Part shown: one piece after another, positions 27,851 to 42,100 of the stretch
How the letters are laid out: every line of letters begins with the position of its first letter
How positions within the stretch are numbered: the first letter of the stretch is position 1
Origin: Streptomyces antioxidans
GTDB lineage: Bacteria > Actinomycetota > Actinomycetes > Streptomycetales > Streptomycetaceae
Direction of reading: 5' to 3'
DNA length: 42,545 bases
Assembly (NCBI RefSeq): GCF_000968685.2
Contig: NZ_LAKD02000094.1
Span: forward strand, 1-42,545
Notes under the pieces: model-generated
Told to the model about the DNA's origin: nothing
Seen by the model: the letters and a program-made list of their open reading frames with translations, nothing else
Databases searched by the model: none
Program-made: the position numbers and the translations under genes

Positions 27851-28169
27851 GCCAACTCCCTTGCATTCGTCGTGCATTGCGGACGTTGGTACTGCCGAGC
27901 GCCTACGTGCGGAGCGTATTGAGACAACTACGCCGCAGGGAGAGTTCCCAGCCACCGGCCCGAGGTGCCATGCCCCCACGAGTGCGAATGTGTGGGCCGC
28001 TTATCCCCGGGTCGGAGTTCTTGCGCCGCCCCAATGAACCGGGCTCGAATCAACCGGTTGACCGGGGCGGTCGTCTGTCAGGCCACAGTCTTTTCGGACT
28101 GGGTCGTACGGCCGAGACCCATAGACGCTCTCTTTCCCGGAGCCCATGCGCTGATCAACTCGTACCGCA
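27851..28169 (-). promoter_or_regulatory. Intergenic region carrying the probable lanthipeptide promoter
   Basis: This 319-bp gap separates the HATPase stop from the precursor start and holds no convincing gene. On the minus strand, TTGTCT (27922-27927) and TAGGCG (27900-27905) are 16 bp apart and could be a weak -35/-10 pair, giving a leader of about 45 nt. Further upstream is a perfect 12-bp palindrome (28050-28061) inside a longer GC-rich hairpin, which may end the HATPase transcript or bind a regulator. The promoter assignment is tentative. Confidence 0.35.
28050..28061. repeat. 12-bp perfect palindrome TCAACCGGTTGA
   Basis: The palindrome lies in the HATPase-precursor intergenic region, about 200 bp upstream of the precursor start. 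It is flanked by CCGCCCC and GGGGCGG arms that would extend it into a larger imperfect hairpin. It could be an operator or part of a terminator for the HATPase transcript. Confidence 0.4.
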
Positions 28170-28721
28170 TCAGTTCCCCCCTCCATGCCGGCCGCCTGTC
28201 TCGGAGCCACGGTGGCGTCGGCCTCTCCTCGCCGATGCGGGCGCCGCCAGCGTGCACCAGGTCCTCGTCCCGTCCTCGCTAACGCCCCAGGAGTTCGCGA
28301 TGGAGTCGACGAGGAACATGCCCCGACCGTTCTCCTCGGTTGGTTCCGCCACTCGGACCTCCGGTCGGCCGGGTGAACCGTCGTCTACCTCCAGCACGAT
28401 CAGATCGACGCCGATGATGAAGCGGAACACGACCTCCGGGCCCTTGCCGTGTCGCAAGGCGTTGGTGACGAGTTCGCTGATCAACAGCCGTCCGTTCTCC
28501 ACCAGATCCGGTAAACCCCAGTAGTTGAGCTTCGCGGCACCGATGTGGCGTAGAACGCCCACCCAGACACCGGCAGCCGCCACCGCGTCTCTGCCCTCCG
28601 GTAGGGCCGGGCGCTTGATGGTCAGCGACAGGTCGTCGAGAACGGTCGGCAAGGGGTCCGTCGCACTCTTGGCGCTGGCCTCCACAAGGATCTCCGCGCC
28701 CGTTGCGGTGGTGACAGCCAT
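28170..28721 (-). CDS. HATPase-domain protein, anti-sigma-factor-like serine kinase (SpoIIAB/RsbW type)
   Basis: This 183-residue protein is a single ATP-binding domain of the GHKL type common in Streptomyces. The N box ELVTNALRHG lies near residues 84-93, the G1 region LEVDDGSPGRPEVR near 108-121, and the G2 lid NGRGMFLVDSIANSWGV near 131-147. There is no sensor or membrane part, so it probably acts in the cytosol by binding or phosphorylating a sigma factor or anti-anti-sigma partner. ATG 28721 was chosen because GGAGGAG lies 8 nt upstream; the frame open to 28904 is rejected. A TTA leucine codon (28512-28514, in YWGLPDL) suggests bldA dependence. The gene is divergent from the regulator at 29044, and control of the lanthipeptide genes downstream is inferred. 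Confidence 0.9.
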   Translation of the reverse strand: MAVTTATGAEILVEASAKSATDPLPTVLDDLSLTIKRPALPEGRDAVAAAGVWVGVLRHIGAAKLNYWGLPDLVENGRLLISELVTNALRHGKGPEVVFRFIIGVDLIVLEVDDGSPGRPEVRVAEPTEENGRGMFLVDSIANSWGVSEDGTRTWCTLAAPASARRGRRHRGSETGGRHGGGN

Positions 28722-28870
28722 ACTCGCTCCTCCGCAGCTCAGACGGACAGCGCGACGTGGGGGCGCTGGGCCGGAAATCGCGGCGCCGCTGCCCACGTTC
28801 ACGTGATGGACACGTAGAGCGAACCGCGTTCGGGTCATGCTGGGAACGGGGTCAAGGACGACCGAGTGGT

Positions 28871-28887
28871 CAAAGTGGTCAAAGATC
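28871..28887. repeat. Direct repeat copy 1, CAAAGTGGTCAAAGATC
   Basis: This exact 17-bp copy is repeated at 29004-29020, 133 bp away. It follows another GTGGTCAAAG, giving two tandem 10-bp units. It is likely a protein-binding site in the divergent promoter. Confidence 0.6.
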
Positions 28888-29003
28888 ATTCGCAGTCGCC
28901 CCACGGAGGGAGTGAGCCTCCGGTATCTGACATCTGGGTACGAGTACAGCGACTACGGTGACCTTCACCAGGTGAGGTCAGAGCTAGGCCAGCCCACGCT
29001 GGC

Positions 29004-29020
29004 CAAAGTGGTCAAAGATC
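29004..29020. repeat. Direct repeat copy 2, CAAAGTGGTCAAAGATC
   Basis: This second exact copy ends 23 bp upstream of the regulator ATG at 29044, where a repressor or activator could directly affect initiation. Confidence 0.6.
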
Positions 29021-29043
29021 GTTTGAGTGCAGGGGTTCCCGCC

Positions 29044-30429
29044 ATGGCACGCAGAAGGAACGAACGACTCGCAGAGTTACTCGAGGAAGCTGGCTGGTCA
29101 CGGGCGCAGGCCGCGAGCGCGTTCAACAGGGTGGCCCAGGAGAACAAGCTGCTCGACTACACGAGCATCGGGCGGTCGCATGTCAGCATGTGGGTGGGAG
29201 GGACGGAACCTTCCGGCGCAGCGCCCGCTATCTTGTGCCAGGCACTGTCTCGGCGATTGAAGCGTGCCATCACGCCAGATGAGCTCGGGTTCGCTAGCCC
29301 CCATTCACCTGCGCAGGGAACGCTGGATTGGGATGTCGACCCTCTGATCGTTCTGACCGACCTGGGGAGAATTGACTTGGATGCGGACCGCCGAAAGCTC
29401 ATAGGTGGCGCTGTGTACTCCGTGGCTCCTCTCACCCTGCCCGGAGAGCGATGGTGGCAGGCGATGACCCAGGCGTCGCAACGGACAACGCCCCGGCAGC
29501 AGCAGGTGGGGCGCGGGGATGTCACCATGGTTGAAGAGCTGACGGTGGCATTCTCCCGCATGGACCAGCAGCGTGGCGGCGGCCACGGGCGCACGGCGGT
29601 CGTGCAGTACCTGCACTCTGATGTCGCTGATTTCCTCCAGGGCAAGTTCCCCAGTGATCAGGTCAGGCGCGATATGTTCTCGGCAGCCGGCGAGCTGGCC
29701 TACCTGTCCGCCTGGATGGCGTTTGACAACGCGGAGCACGCCGTTGCGCAGCGGTACTTCGTCCTGGCAGCCAAACTAGCTGCGCGGGCGGACAATCCTC
29801 CCTTGGTCGGTCACATTCTGCGTGCCATGGCTCATCAAGCTCTTGACCTCGGGTTCTTCAAAGAATCCCTAGAGCTGTCCACAGCCTCTCTGGAAGGCCA
29901 GCGGTACGCTGCGGCTACCCCAAGGGAGCGCGCCCTGCTCGGTGTCGTCCACGCTCGTGGCCTCGCCACAAACGGCCAGCAACAGGCCGCAGCACAGTCG
30001 CTGCTGAAAGCCGAGGACGACCTTGCCTCGGCTCGGGACGGCATCCACGAACCACACCGCACGTTCTTCTTCTCAGGCGCCGCACTGGCTCACGAGACCG
30101 CCTGCACCTTGCGCGACTGCGGCGACCGTGGGGGAGCCATCCGTCAGTTCCGCCAGAGCATCCGTACCCGAGGGGCCGCCTTTCGCCGCACTCATGCGGT
30201 CACACTCGGCTACCTGGGAGCCACACAGATCGCCAACAGAAGCGTCGAGGAGGCTTGCGCCACCTGGAGCGGACTCCTCGACGCCATGGAAGAGGGCATC
30301 TACTCCGGACGGGCCCGGCAGGCGGTCTACGACGTGCGCAAACTGCTCTCGCCGTACCGGCATCGTGGAATCCCCGTTGTAGCCGAGCTGGACGCACGGG
30401 CCGCCTCATACTTGGCCCGAGTAGATTGA
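29044..30429 (+). CDS. Regulator with HTH-like N terminus and TPR-like repeats
   Basis: The protein has 461 residues from ATG 29044 (AGGGG about 9 nt upstream). The frame is open from 28837, but that longer start would translate through both operator-like repeats. Residues 1-85 look like an Xre-type DNA-binding region of a common Streptomyces family: ERLAELLEEAGWSRAQAASA, then IGRSHVSMWVGG with the recognition helix, then ILCQALSRRLKRAITPDELGF. Residues ~150-460 are alpha-helical with TPR-like pairs (AGELAYLSAWMAFDNAEH, LSTASLEGQRYAAATPRERA). Codon 12 is TTA (29077-29079), so translation should depend on the bldA tRNA. It is divergent from the HATPase and may control the lanthipeptide operon. 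It is likely a cytosolic transcription factor; the ligand is unknown. Confidence 0.85.
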   Translation: MARRRNERLAELLEEAGWSRAQAASAFNRVAQENKLLDYTSIGRSHVSMWVGGTEPSGAAPAILCQALSRRLKRAITPDELGFASPHSPAQGTLDWDVDPLIVLTDLGRIDLDADRRKLIGGAVYSVAPLTLPGERWWQAMTQASQRTTPRQQQVGRGDVTMVEELTVAFSRMDQQRGGGHGRTAVVQYLHSDVADFLQGKFPSDQVRRDMFSAAGELAYLSAWMAFDNAEHAVAQRYFVLAAKLAARADNPPLVGHILRAMAHQALDLGFFKESLELSTASLEGQRYAAATPRERALLGVVHARGLATNGQQQAAAQSLLKAEDDLASARDGIHEPHRTFFFSGAALAHETACTLRDCGDRGGAIRQFRQSIRTRGAAFRRTHAVTLGYLGATQIANRSVEEACATWSGLLDAMEEGIYSGRARQAVYDVRKLLSPYRHRGIPVVAELDARAASYLARVD

Positions 30430-30462
30430 GTACATCGTGGCCACCCGATCAAGGGGAAGCGC

Positions 30463-30927
30463 ATGAAGTCGCTGGAGATCACGCCCATTGGCACAGTCGT
30501 CGGCGGGCGCACAGAGCCGACCGACGACCACTGGACCGGCACGGCGATCATCCGCCTGAACCCGGACTTCCCCGTCGAGGTCGTCCAAGGTCTGGAGGAG
30601 TTCTCACACCTCCTGGTGGTCTGGCAGTTCCACTTGGCCTCTCCCGGTGACGTCGCTTTCCATGCACGGAGCCCCCGGAACGACCCTCGGTGGCCAGCGA
30701 CCGGCACGTTCGCACACCGCAACCATCGCCGCCCGAACCAGCTCGCCCAGTCTTTCCCGCGGCTGCTGAAGGCCGAAGGTCTTGACCTCCATGTCACGGA
30801 CTTGGACGCGGTCGACGGAAGCCCGATCTACGACCTGGCCCCGTACTTTAAGGAAATGGGGCCCCGTGGCGAAGTTCGCCAACCGACATGGCCCGGGGAG
30901 ATGCTGTCTGACTACTGGGCAGACTGA
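30463..30927 (+). CDS. trmO: TrmO-like tRNA (N6-threonylcarbamoyladenosine37-N6)-methyltransferase
   Basis: TrmO methylates the t6A residue next to the anticodon of certain tRNAs using SAM through a beta-barrel (UPF0066/TsaA-like) fold. The 154-residue protein has the family's landmarks: ITPIGTVVGGR at the N terminus, FSHLLVVWQFHLA, GTFAHRNHRRPNQLAQS, and LDAVDGSPIYDLAPYF, the family's DG.P.YD.KPY block with Ala in place of Lys. AAGGGGA lies about 6 nt before the ATG. It begins 33 bp after the regulator and is probably co-transcribed. Why a tRNA-modification gene sits here is unknown; a self-protection role or chance linkage are both possible. Variants of this family with other substrates exist, so the exact reaction is inferred. 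Confidence 0.85.
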   Translation: MKSLEITPIGTVVGGRTEPTDDHWTGTAIIRLNPDFPVEVVQGLEEFSHLLVVWQFHLASPGDVAFHARSPRNDPRWPATGTFAHRNHRRPNQLAQSFPRLLKAEGLDLHVTDLDAVDGSPIYDLAPYFKEMGPRGEVRQPTWPGEMLSDYWAD

Positions 30928-31000
30928 CTCCCAAAGCCGACATTCACGGCTCACCTCGGTAAGCAACCGCGATCTCGCGGGTGATGACAGACTGCTCCTA

Positions 31001-31058
31001 CAACGGAACCCGGTGGATCAACTCTCTTGGTCGAAAGTTAATCCACCGGGTTCCGTTG
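31001..31058. terminator. 18-bp perfect inverted repeat, probable bidirectional terminator
   Basis: The arms CAACGGAACCCGGTGGAT (31001-31018) and its exact complement (31041-31058) flank a 22-nt loop. The site lies in the 194-bp gap where trmO (+, ends 30927) and PKS C (-, ends 31122) converge. One strong hairpin would insulate both transcripts. No T-run follows on either strand. Nothing else gene-like is seen in the gap. Confidence 0.75.
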
Positions 31059-31121
31059 CGTCGTTCAACCCCCTTGACACGTCACCACCAGGCCAAACTC
31101 GACGGTGTTGCAGCTGGAGTA

Positions 31122-36119
<4,998 letters not shown>

Positions 36120-36183
36120 GGACGTTCACCTATTCGCAATGCTCTTGATCGTCGGGGGGTCCGGATGAGGGTGCCGCCGCGCT

Positions 36184-39100
36184 TCAGCCGTTACCGAACC
36201 TCTTGTCGATGAAGTCGAAGAGCTCGTCGTCACTGACCTCTTCGAACGCTTCCGCCTCGGCGTCCGCCCCGGCGTCGTCCGCGGTGCGTCGCACGTCGTT
36301 CCACTTCGCCAGCAGCGTCTGCAGGCGCACCGCGATGTTCGCATGCGCGGCCTCGTCCTCCGTCACCGAGGCCAGCTCATCCGGTGTCAGCGAGGACAGG
36401 CTGTTCTCCAGCCGCTCCAGCTCCTCCAGTACGGACACTCCGGGGCCCTCGGCCTCCGGCGCCACTTCCTGGCGCAGGTGGCTCGCGAGCGCGACCGGGG
36501 TCGGGTAGTCGTAGACCAGCGTGGCAGTGAGCTTCAGCCCGGTGGCCGCGTTGAGCCGGTTCCGCAGCTCGACGGCGGTCAGCGAGTCGAAGCCCAGCTC
36601 CTTGAACGCCTGCTCGGCGCCCACCTGGTCCTTCGAGGCGTAGCCCAGTACGGCCGCCACCTGACGGCGGACCAGGTCCAGCACGGTCCGCTGCCGCTGG
36701 GCCTCCGACTGCCCGGCCAGCCGCTGGGCCAGGGTGCCCTCGCCGGTGTCCGCCACGGCCTCGGGGGCGGCGGGGCCACCCGCCGCGGCGCGGCGCACCG
36801 GCGTGCGCACCAGGCCGCGGTACGGCGGCGGCAGCTCGCCGGTGCTGGCGGCGGCGCGCAGCGTCGCCATCTCCAGCCGTACGGGCACCAGGACCGCCTC
36901 GTCGGCCACGGCGTGGGCCGCGTCGAACAGGGCGAGCCCTTCCTCGGCGGACAGCGGCAGCACCCCGCCGCGCGCCGCCCGCTTCTGGTCGGCCGCGCCG
37001 AGCCTGCCGCCCATGCCGCGCTCCTCGGCCCACATGCCCCAGACCAGGGACTGTGCGGTACGGCCGGTGGCGCGGCGGTGTCCCGCGAGGGCGTCGAGGA
37101 ACACGTTCGCCGCCGCGTAGCCGCCCTGGCCCGCGCCGCCCAGCGTCCCGGCCGCGGCCGAGAAGAGCACGAACGCGGACAGGTCCAGATCGCGGGTCAG
37201 CTCATGGAGGTTGACGGCCGCGTCGACCTTGGGCCGCAGCACCGCGTCCACCCGCTCGGGCGTCAGCAGGTCGATGACGCCGTCATCGAGGACGCCCGCG
37301 GTGTGCACCACGGCCGTCAGCGGACGGTCGGCGGGAATCGCGGCCAGCAGCCCGGCCAACGCCTCCCGGTCGGCCGCGTCACACGCGACGACAGTGGCCC
37401 GCGCGCCCAACGCGGCCAGCTCCGCGACCAGTTCGGCCATCCCGTCGGCGGCGGGACCGCTACGGCTGGCCAACAGCAGATGGCGCGCCCGGTGGGCGGT
37501 GACCAGATGGCGAGCGAACAGCCTGCCGAGGCCACCGGTGGCCCCGGTGATCAGCACGGTGCCATCGGGGTCGATGGGCTTGCTGGTCCCGGCTGCCTTG
37601 GCTGGCTCGATCCTGGTCAGGCGTGGGGCGTAGGGCGTGCCGGCGCGTAGGGCCAGTTCGGGTTCGTCCGAGGCCAGCGCTGTCGCGATCGCCGGGTACG
37701 ACATCTCGCCGTCCACGTCCAGCAGGACGAAGTGGCCCGGGTTCTCCGACTGCGCGGAGCGCAGCAGACCCCACGCCGGGGCGTTCACCAGGTCCGTCAC
37801 CGCCGTGTCACCGGCCGCCGCTACCGCGCCACGGGTGACCACCACCAGCCGGGCCGCACCGGGCCGACCGCCGTTCAGCCACTCCTGGACCAGGGCCAGG
37901 ACGCGGTGGGTGGCCGCGTGCGCACCGGCGGCGAGGCCGCCCTCCGTGGCGCCCGGCTCCGGCGGGAACGGCACCAGCACGGTGTCCGGCGCGGGCCCGC
38001 CCGCCTCGACCGCCGCGTTCAGCGAGCCGAGGTCGTCATGGACCGTGGCGCGGAACCCGGCCGTCTCCAGGGCCACGCTCAGCTTGAGCTCATCGCCGCC
38101 GATGACGGCGAAGCCCGCCGACGCGGCGTCCGGGAGCACATCAGCCGCCACCGGCGCCCAGTCGATGCGGAACAGCGACTCATGGCGGTCGGAGGCGCCC
38201 GCACCGGCGATCCGGTCCACCTCCAGCGCCCCGGTCACCAGCGCGTCCACCGACGCCACCGGCGCGCCCGACTCATCGGCCGCCACCATCGACACCGCGC
38301 CGTCCCCGGTCGGCGCGAGCCGTACGCGCAGCGCCTCGGCGCCCACCGCGTACAGGCTCACCCCACGCCAGGAGCGCGCCACCACGGCACCGCCCGCGTC
38401 CAGCGCCAACGGCTGCAACGCACCGTCCAGCAGGGCCGGGTGCAGGGCGAAGCGGGCCGCCTCGGGCCGCCGCTCCTCCGCGACACCCACCTCCGCGAAC
38501 ACCTCCTCGCCACGCCGCCAGGCGCGGCGCAGGCCCTGGAACGCCGGGCCGTGCAGCAGCCCGGCGCGCGCCATGCCCGCGTACAGCTCATCGGTGTCGA
38601 CCGCCTCCGCGTCCGCGGGCGGCCAGACGGACAGCGACTCGGCACCGCCGCCTACAAAGGCGCCACCCGCCTGCGCCTCGCCGGACGCGAGCACACCGGC
38701 GGCGTGCCGGGTCCACCGCCGGTCCGTGTCCGCCGAGCGCTCATCGCGCCCGTACACGGCCAGCGGGCGGCGGCCGTCACGGTCCGGCTCGCCGACCGAC
38801 ACCCGCAGCCGCACCCCGCCGCGCTCCGGCAGGACCAGCGGCTCGTCCAGGGTCAGCTCCTCCAGCAGCGCACAGCCCACATGGTCCCCGGCGCGCACCG
38901 CCAGCTCCACGAGCGCGGAGCCCGGCAGCACGGCCGTGTCCGCGACCGTGTGGTCCGCCAGCCAGGCGTGCGAGGCGAGCGACAGCCGACCGGAGAACAC
39001 GTACGCGTCCGCGTCGGGCAGTTCCACCGCCACGCCCAGCAGCGGGTGATCGGCCGAGCCGAGCCCCGCCGAGGCCACCTCGTCCAGGCTCAGCTGGGCG

Positions 39101-42100
39101 TCGACCCAGTAGCGGGCGCGCTGGAAGGCGTACGTCGGCAGGGCGACCTTCCGGGCACCCGTACCGGCGAAGAACGCCTCCCAGTCCGGGGCCTGGCCAC
39201 GGACGTACAGCCGGGCCAGCGCGCCGGTCACCGCCTCCGCCTCCGGCCTGCCCTTGCGCAGCGCGGGCAGCAGTTCGGCCGCGTCGGGCTCGGCCAGGCA
39301 GTCCTGCGCCATGGCGGTGAGGACACCGTCGGGGCCGAGCTCGACATACGTGGTGACGCCCCGGGCTTCCAACGTCCGTACGCCGTCCAGGAAACGGACG
39401 GCCTCGCGGACATGGCGGACCCAGAAGCCGGGGGTGGTGATCTCCTCGGCGGAGACCACGTCCCCGGTGAGGTTGGAGACGATCGGAATGCGCGGGGCCT
39501 CGTACGCAAGCCCGTCCGCAACCTCCCGGAACGCCTCCAACATCCCGTCCATAAGGGGCGAGTGGAAGGCGTGGCTGACCGTGAGCCGCTTGGTCTTACG
39601 GCCCTGCGCCTCGAACGACGCCGCGATCTGTACGGCCGCGTCCTCGTCGCCCGCGATGACCACGGAGGCCGGACCGTTGAGCGCGGCGATCGAGACACGG
39701 TCGGTCAGCAGCGGCGCCACCTCGTCCTCCGACGCCTGCACCGCCACCATCGCACCACCCGCCGGAAGCTCCTGCATCAAACGCCCACGCGCCGCCACCA
39801 ACTTCGCGGCGTCCGCCAGCGAGAGCACACCCGCCACATGCGCGGCGGCCACCTCACCGATCGAATGCCCGGACAGGAAGTCCGCCTTCAGACCCCACGA
39901 CTCAACGAGCCGGAACAACGCCACCTCAACCGCGAACAGCGCGGGCTGAGTGAACCCCGTCCGATCCAGCACCGCCGCGTCATCCCCGAACAGCACCTCA
40001 CGAAGCGGCCTCTCCAGGTGTCCGTCCAAGTGCGCGCACACCTCGTCCAGCGCGTCCGCGAACACCGGGAAGGCGTCGTACAACTCACGACCCATCCCCA
40101 GCCGCTGACTGCCCTGCCCGGTGAACAGGTACGCCACCTTGCCACCGGTCACCGAGCCCTCGACCAGGCCCGGCACCTCGGACTCGCCGCGCGCCAGCGC
40201 CGCGAGACCGGCCCGGAGCCCGTCCCCGCCGCCCGCGGTGAGCACGGCCCGGTGGTCCAGGGCGGCGCGCGTCGTGGCCAGCGAGTAGGCCACATCGGTG
40301 GCGGCCGGTGCGGCTTCGCCGCCCAGGTGGGCCAGGAGCCGCTCGGCCTGCCCGCGTACGGCGGCCGGGGACTTGCCCGACAGCACCCACGGCACCGTCG
40401 GCAGCTCCACCGCCGGGGTGGCGGCGGGCCGCTCCTCCGGCTCCGGGGCCTGCTCCAGCAGGGTGTGGGCGTTGGTGCCGCTGATGCCGAACGCCGACAC
40501 CGCGGCCCGGCGCGGGCGTCCGGTCTCCGGCCACTCCCGCGCCTCGGTCAGCAGCTCCAACTCACCGGCGGACCAGTCGACATGCGGCGTCGGCTCGTCC
40601 ACGTGCAGCGTCGGCGGCAGCACACCGTGGCGCAGCGCAAGCACCATCTTCATCACACCGGCGACACCGGCCGCGGCCTGCGTATGGCCGAAGTTGGACT
40701 TGATGGAGCCGAGCCACAGCGGTCGGCCCTCCTCTCGGTCCTGGCCGTAGGTGGCGAGCAGCGCCTGGGCCTCGATCGGGTCACCCAGCGTCGTACCCGT
40801 ACCGTGCGCCTCGACCGCGTCCACCTCGGACGCCGACAACCCCGCACCCGCCAACGCCTGACGAATCACCCGCTGCTGCGACGGACCATTCGGCGCCGTC
40901 AACCCATTCGACGCACCATCCTGATTAATCGCACTGCCACGCACCACCGCCAACACCTCATGACCATGACGCCGGGCATCCGACAGCCGCTCCACCAGCA
41001 GCATGCCCACACCCTCACCCCACCCCGTACCATCCGCACCCGCAGCGAACGCCTTGATCCGCCCATCAGCCGCCAACCCACGCTGCCGACTGAAGTCCAC
41101 GAACGAACCCGGCGTCGACATCACCGTCACACCACCAGCCAACGCCAACGAGCACTCACCCGCCCGCAACGCCTGAATCGCCCAGTGCAACGCCACCAAC
41201 GACGACGAACACGCCGTATCCACCGTCACCGCAGGCCCCTCAAGACCCAGCGCATACGCCACCCGACCCGACATCACACTCGCCGCGTTACCCGTCCCCA
41301 TGAAGCCATCGCCGCCGTCCGGCGAGTGGAGGACGAGCGACATGTAGTCCTGGCCGTTGGTGCCCGCGAACACGCCGACCTGCTGGCCGCGCAGCGTGGT
41401 CGGATCGATCCCGGCCCGCTCGAACGCCTCCCACGACGTCTCCAGCAACAACCGCTGCTGCGGGTCCATCGCCAGCGCCTCACGCGGCGAGATCCCGAAG
41501 AACGCCGCGTCGAACTCCCCGGCGTCCGCCAGGAATCCGCCCTCGCGGACATAGCTGGTGTTCTCGGTGGCCGAGTCCGGGTCGTACAGCGCCTCCAGGT
41601 CCCAGCCGCGGTCGGCCGGGAAGCCCGTCACCGCGTCCCGCCCGGAGACCAGGAGCCGCCACAGCTCCTCCGGCGACCGCACCCCGCCCGGGAAGCGGCA
41701 GCCCATCCCGACGATCGCGATCGGATCGTCGGCGACGGCCACCGCCGTGGACGGCACACCGGTCACCGGAGCGGCCACGCCCTCCTCGCCCAGGATCTCC
41801 GTACGGAGGTGGGCGGCGAGCGCCGAGGACGACGGGTAGTCGTACACCAGGGTGGGCGGCAGCCGCAGCCCGGTGACGGTGTTCAGCCGGTTGCGCAGCT
41901 CCACCGCCGTCAGCGAGTCAAAGCCCAGGTCCCGGAAGGCCCGGTCCGCCTCGACGGCCTCCGCGTCGGAGTGGCCCAGCACATCGGCCACGGCCGAGCG
42001 CACCAGGTCGAGCAGCATCCGCTCGCGCTCCGCCGCCGGGACCCCGGCGAGCCGCTGGGCCAGCGAGGACTCGTCCGCGCCGTCACCGCCCGTACCGGCG

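Larger units (their letters stand above)
28722..29043. promoter_or_regulatory. Divergent promoter region between HATPase and regulator genes
   Basis: This 322-bp region separates two divergently read regulatory genes. It contains a 17-bp perfect direct repeat (CAAAGTGGTCAAAGATC at 28871-28887 and 29004-29020). The first copy is preceded by one more GTGGTCAAAG unit in tandem. The second copy ends 23 bp before the regulator ATG, overlapping the expected core promoter. This arrangement fits an autoregulated operator. No other gene is seen here. Confidence 0.5.

Noticed and set aside
28026..28070. A possible tRNA-like T-arm (GGGCTCGAAT)
   Set aside because: The stems do not pair as in a tRNA and no acceptor or anticodon arms are found; it is better seen as a palindrome/hairpin region.
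28722..28904. A longer HATPase starting at 28904
   Set aside because: The extension has no family similarity, and GGAGGAG precedes ATG 28721.
28837..29043. A longer regulator starting at 28837
   Set aside because: The added 69 residues read through the operator-like repeats, and the HTH-type N terminus begins naturally at MARRRNERL.
19588..30944. A 9-bp match GCCGACATT at 19588-19596 and 30936-30944 as possible island attachment repeats
   Set aside because: It is too short in GC-rich DNA to be meaningful, and no integrase or transposase gene is present.
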